Shown in pieces: positions 5,902 through 7,003 of a stretch of 7,003 nucleotides of DNA. How positions within the stretch are numbered: the first letter of the stretch is position 1; each line of letters opens with the position of its first letter. The translations under genes and the position numbers were made by a program. Origin of the DNA: Lachnospiraceae bacterium (GTDB taxonomy: Bacteria; Bacillota; Clostridia; Lachnospirales; Lachnospiraceae); contig VSNJ01000192.1 of the NCBI GenBank assembly GCA_009774235.1, positions 1 through 7,003 of the forward strand, written 5' to 3'. The notes under the pieces are model-generated. The model was given only the letters and a program-made list of their open reading frames with translations, searched no databases and was not told the DNA's origin.

Positions 5902-6318
5902 TTATTGCTGGCGGATATTTTTAAAATAGTTCCATCCAAACAAAATCCCTGCTAATAGAAGTGATAACCCTAGACCTGAATAAAATACTGCAATAAAGCG
6001 TACAGGACACAATCCAGATACTCTTAGATAAATACCTGCTGTCATCATAAATGCCATAATAGCAAAGGATTTTAAATCAAAAAATTTTAAGAAAAACTGG
6101 TAGTCTTTTTTGTAGTTTAAAATTCTTTTTGTATGCCTTTTAACAAGTTTTCCAAAAATAAAATATTGGAATACTGTAAATACAATTATAGATAAACATA
6201 AATTAAAGATAGATAAATAAGGTGGATATTCTATCAAGCCAATACGGAAAATATTAAATCCAGCCGCCATCCATACAATACATGCTATTAATAACAATGT
6301 TACTTTTTTTACTTTCAT
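5902..6318 (-). CDS. Four-helix membrane protein of unknown function, likely TetR-controlled
   Basis: This 138-residue protein has four hydrophobic segments, about 4-26, 33-56, 83-103 and 106-130, and a basic stretch between the second and third (KLVKRHTKRILNYKKDY, 57-73), which by the positive-inside rule should face the cytoplasm. A WMAAGFNIFRIG segment (16-27) and a KSFAIMAFMMTAGI segment (83-96) look family-specific, but I cannot name a function. The start at 6318 has GGAGGTGA (6325-6332) closely upstream. It lies downstream of a TetR-family gene with a terminator between, and its own -10 box is overlapped by the same palindrome found before tetR, so it is probably the main target of that regulator. 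Small integral membrane proteins beside TetR genes are often stress- or lipid-related, but nothing here decides this. Confidence 0.8.
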   Translation of the reverse strand: MKVKKVTLLLIACIVWMAAGFNIFRIGLIEYPPYLSIFNLCLSIIVFTVFQYFIFGKLVKRHTKRILNYKKDYQFFLKFFDLKSFAIMAFMMTAGIYLRVSGLCPVRFIAVFYSGLGLSLLLAGILFGWNYFKNIRQQ

Positions 6319-6335
6319 TATATTTCACCTCCATT

Positions 6336-6354
6336 ATGAACGATGTTCATTTTA
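6336..6354 (-). promoter_or_regulatory. TetR operator and -10 box of the membrane-protein gene
   Basis: ATGAAC-GAT-GTTCAT (6336-6350) is a perfect 6+6 palindrome. On the minus strand it overlaps TAAAAT (6349-6354), a probable -10 box; a matching -35 box is not obvious. The same arrangement, a -10 box running directly into TGAAC, is found upstream of tetR at 6970-6987, which supports both as sites for one regulator. Confidence 0.7.
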
Positions 6355-6360
6355 TTTTTT

Positions 6361-6387
6361 AAAAACTTCCCATTATATGGGAAGTTT
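6361..6387 (-). terminator. Intrinsic terminator of the tetR gene
   Basis: AAACTTCCCA (6363-6372) pairs with TGGGAAGTTT (6378-6387) around a 5-nt loop, starting 3 bp past the tetR stop. On the minus strand the stem ends in a run of five T (6365 down to 6361). The run is short but adequate. It separates the tetR transcript from the promoter of the membrane-protein gene. Confidence 0.75.
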
Positions 6388-6390
6388 ATA

Positions 6391-6948
6391 TTAATAAATT
6401 GTTTTCTTAATCATTTCAAGAATTGCAGTACAGTCATAATTCTGCTGTATTAATGCAGAAATAATTAATGAAAATATAATATCTGTAAATTTCTGTGGAG
6501 TCAGTATTTCATTAAATGCTTCTTTACGTATATTTTTATCATTGCAAAGAATATTATAAAGTACAGCCTGTATATGTTCCCATGATTTTGCCATTAGTTT
6601 CTGGCCATTTACTTTATCATTACCCAGGAAACTTATAGAATGTAAAGTGAAAAAGCCTGGATATTTTTTTACACCTTCTTGTATATTATTAAAAATTATA
6701 CTTACACAGTCTAAAAAATTTATGGAGTTATCTATATTGTCTGGAAAATGGAAAATATCATGCCATACACTTTCTATAACCGCTGCCATTAAGTCGGATT
6801 TGGAATTAAAATAGTTATATATTGAGCCTACAGAAACACCACAAGCAGCAGCAACATTTCTTATGTTAATTGCTGTACAGCCTTGTTTTTGTATAAGCTG
6901 CCTGCTTATATTTAAAATTGCTTCTTTAGAAGTAATAACAGTATTCAT
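6391..6948 (-). CDS. TetR/AcrR-family transcriptional regulator
   Basis: This 185-residue protein is probably a repressor. The N-terminal TetR helix-turn-helix is clear: an opening helix (about 7-22) ending in KQG, INIRNVAAACGV (27-38), then SVGSIYNYFNSKSDLMAAV (39-57), where the SIYNYF recognition helix and the K-x-DL signature are typical. The C-terminal two thirds should form the ligand and dimer domain, which is too divergent to predict an inducer. The start at 6948 has AGGTG (6955-6959) 6 nt upstream, a weaker ribosome binding site than those of its neighbours. A TGAAC-N3-GTTCA palindrome overlaps its -10 box, and a second copy overlaps the -10 of the downstream membrane-protein gene, so it likely represses itself and that gene. 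Confidence 0.92.
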   Translation of the reverse strand: MNTVITSKEAILNISRQLIQKQGCTAINIRNVAAACGVSVGSIYNYFNSKSDLMAAVIESVWHDIFHFPDNIDNSINFLDCVSIIFNNIQEGVKKYPGFFTLHSISFLGNDKVNGQKLMAKSWEHIQAVLYNILCNDKNIRKEAFNEILTPQKFTDIIFSLIISALIQQNYDCTAILEMIKKTIY

Positions 6949-6963
6949 AAATTACACCTGCCT

Positions 6964-6988
6964 TTATACTGAACAAAGTTCATTATAA
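6964..6988 (-). promoter_or_regulatory. TetR operator and -10 box of the tetR gene
   Basis: TGAAC-AAA-GTTCA (6970-6982) is a perfect 5+5 palindrome. After one mismatch on each side it extends by five more paired bases, to 6964-6988. On the minus strand the consensus -10 box TATAAT (6982-6987) runs into it. The -35 box would fall at about 7005-7010, beyond the end of the window. A repressor bound here would block the start site, giving autoregulation. Confidence 0.75.
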
Positions 6989-7003
6989 TTATTCATGTTA
7001 TGT

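Noticed and set aside
1..7003. CRISPR array, tRNA, rRNA, insertion sequence or attachment site
   Set aside because: No regularly spaced repeats, cloverleaf-like sequence, transposase or integrase frame, or terminal repeats with target duplication were seen.

Overview
The window is AT-rich and its proteins look like those of a low-GC Gram-positive bacterium of the Clostridia, most likely Lachnospiraceae. That placement is an inference from three things: strong AGGAGG-type ribosome binding sites, near-consensus SigA promoters with 17-bp spacers, and the character of the CsoR, CopA and L19 proteins. No plasmid, phage, IS or CRISPR sequence is visible.

Left block (1-3248, + strand): a copper-efflux operon. 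A strong extended -10 promoter with a candidate CsoR operator at its start site drives csoR (copper-sensing repressor) and then copA (Cu+-exporting P1B-type ATPase), whose ribosome binding site overlaps the csoR stop codon. CopA has one metal-binding HMA domain at each end. The C-terminal one looks like a complete CopZ chaperone, with its own in-frame ATG and Shine-Dalgarno sequence inside copA. The logic is that Cu(I) releases CsoR, CopA is made, and copper is pumped out. A bidirectional terminator separates this block from the next gene.

Middle block (3247-5316, - strand): one gene for a membrane diguanylate cyclase with an extracytoplasmic sensor region, about seven membrane helices and a GGDEF domain. 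It has a TTG start, its own promoter, and no RxxD inhibitory site. The 351 bases upstream of it hold that promoter, a pair of direct repeats and the rplS terminator.

Right block (5217-7003, - strand): rplS (ribosomal protein L19) stands as a single-gene unit with its own extended -10 promoter, a leader RNA that can fold, and a terminator. It is not next to trmD, its usual partner. Upstream lies a small regulated module: a TetR-family regulator, a terminator, and a four-helix membrane protein of unknown function. Two copies of a TGAAC-N3-GTTCA palindrome overlap the -10 boxes of both genes, so the regulator probably controls itself and the membrane protein. A third gene of this module seems to have been cut off after 10 codons, exactly at the edge of a 19-bp perfect inverted repeat that lies just upstream of the rplS promoter.
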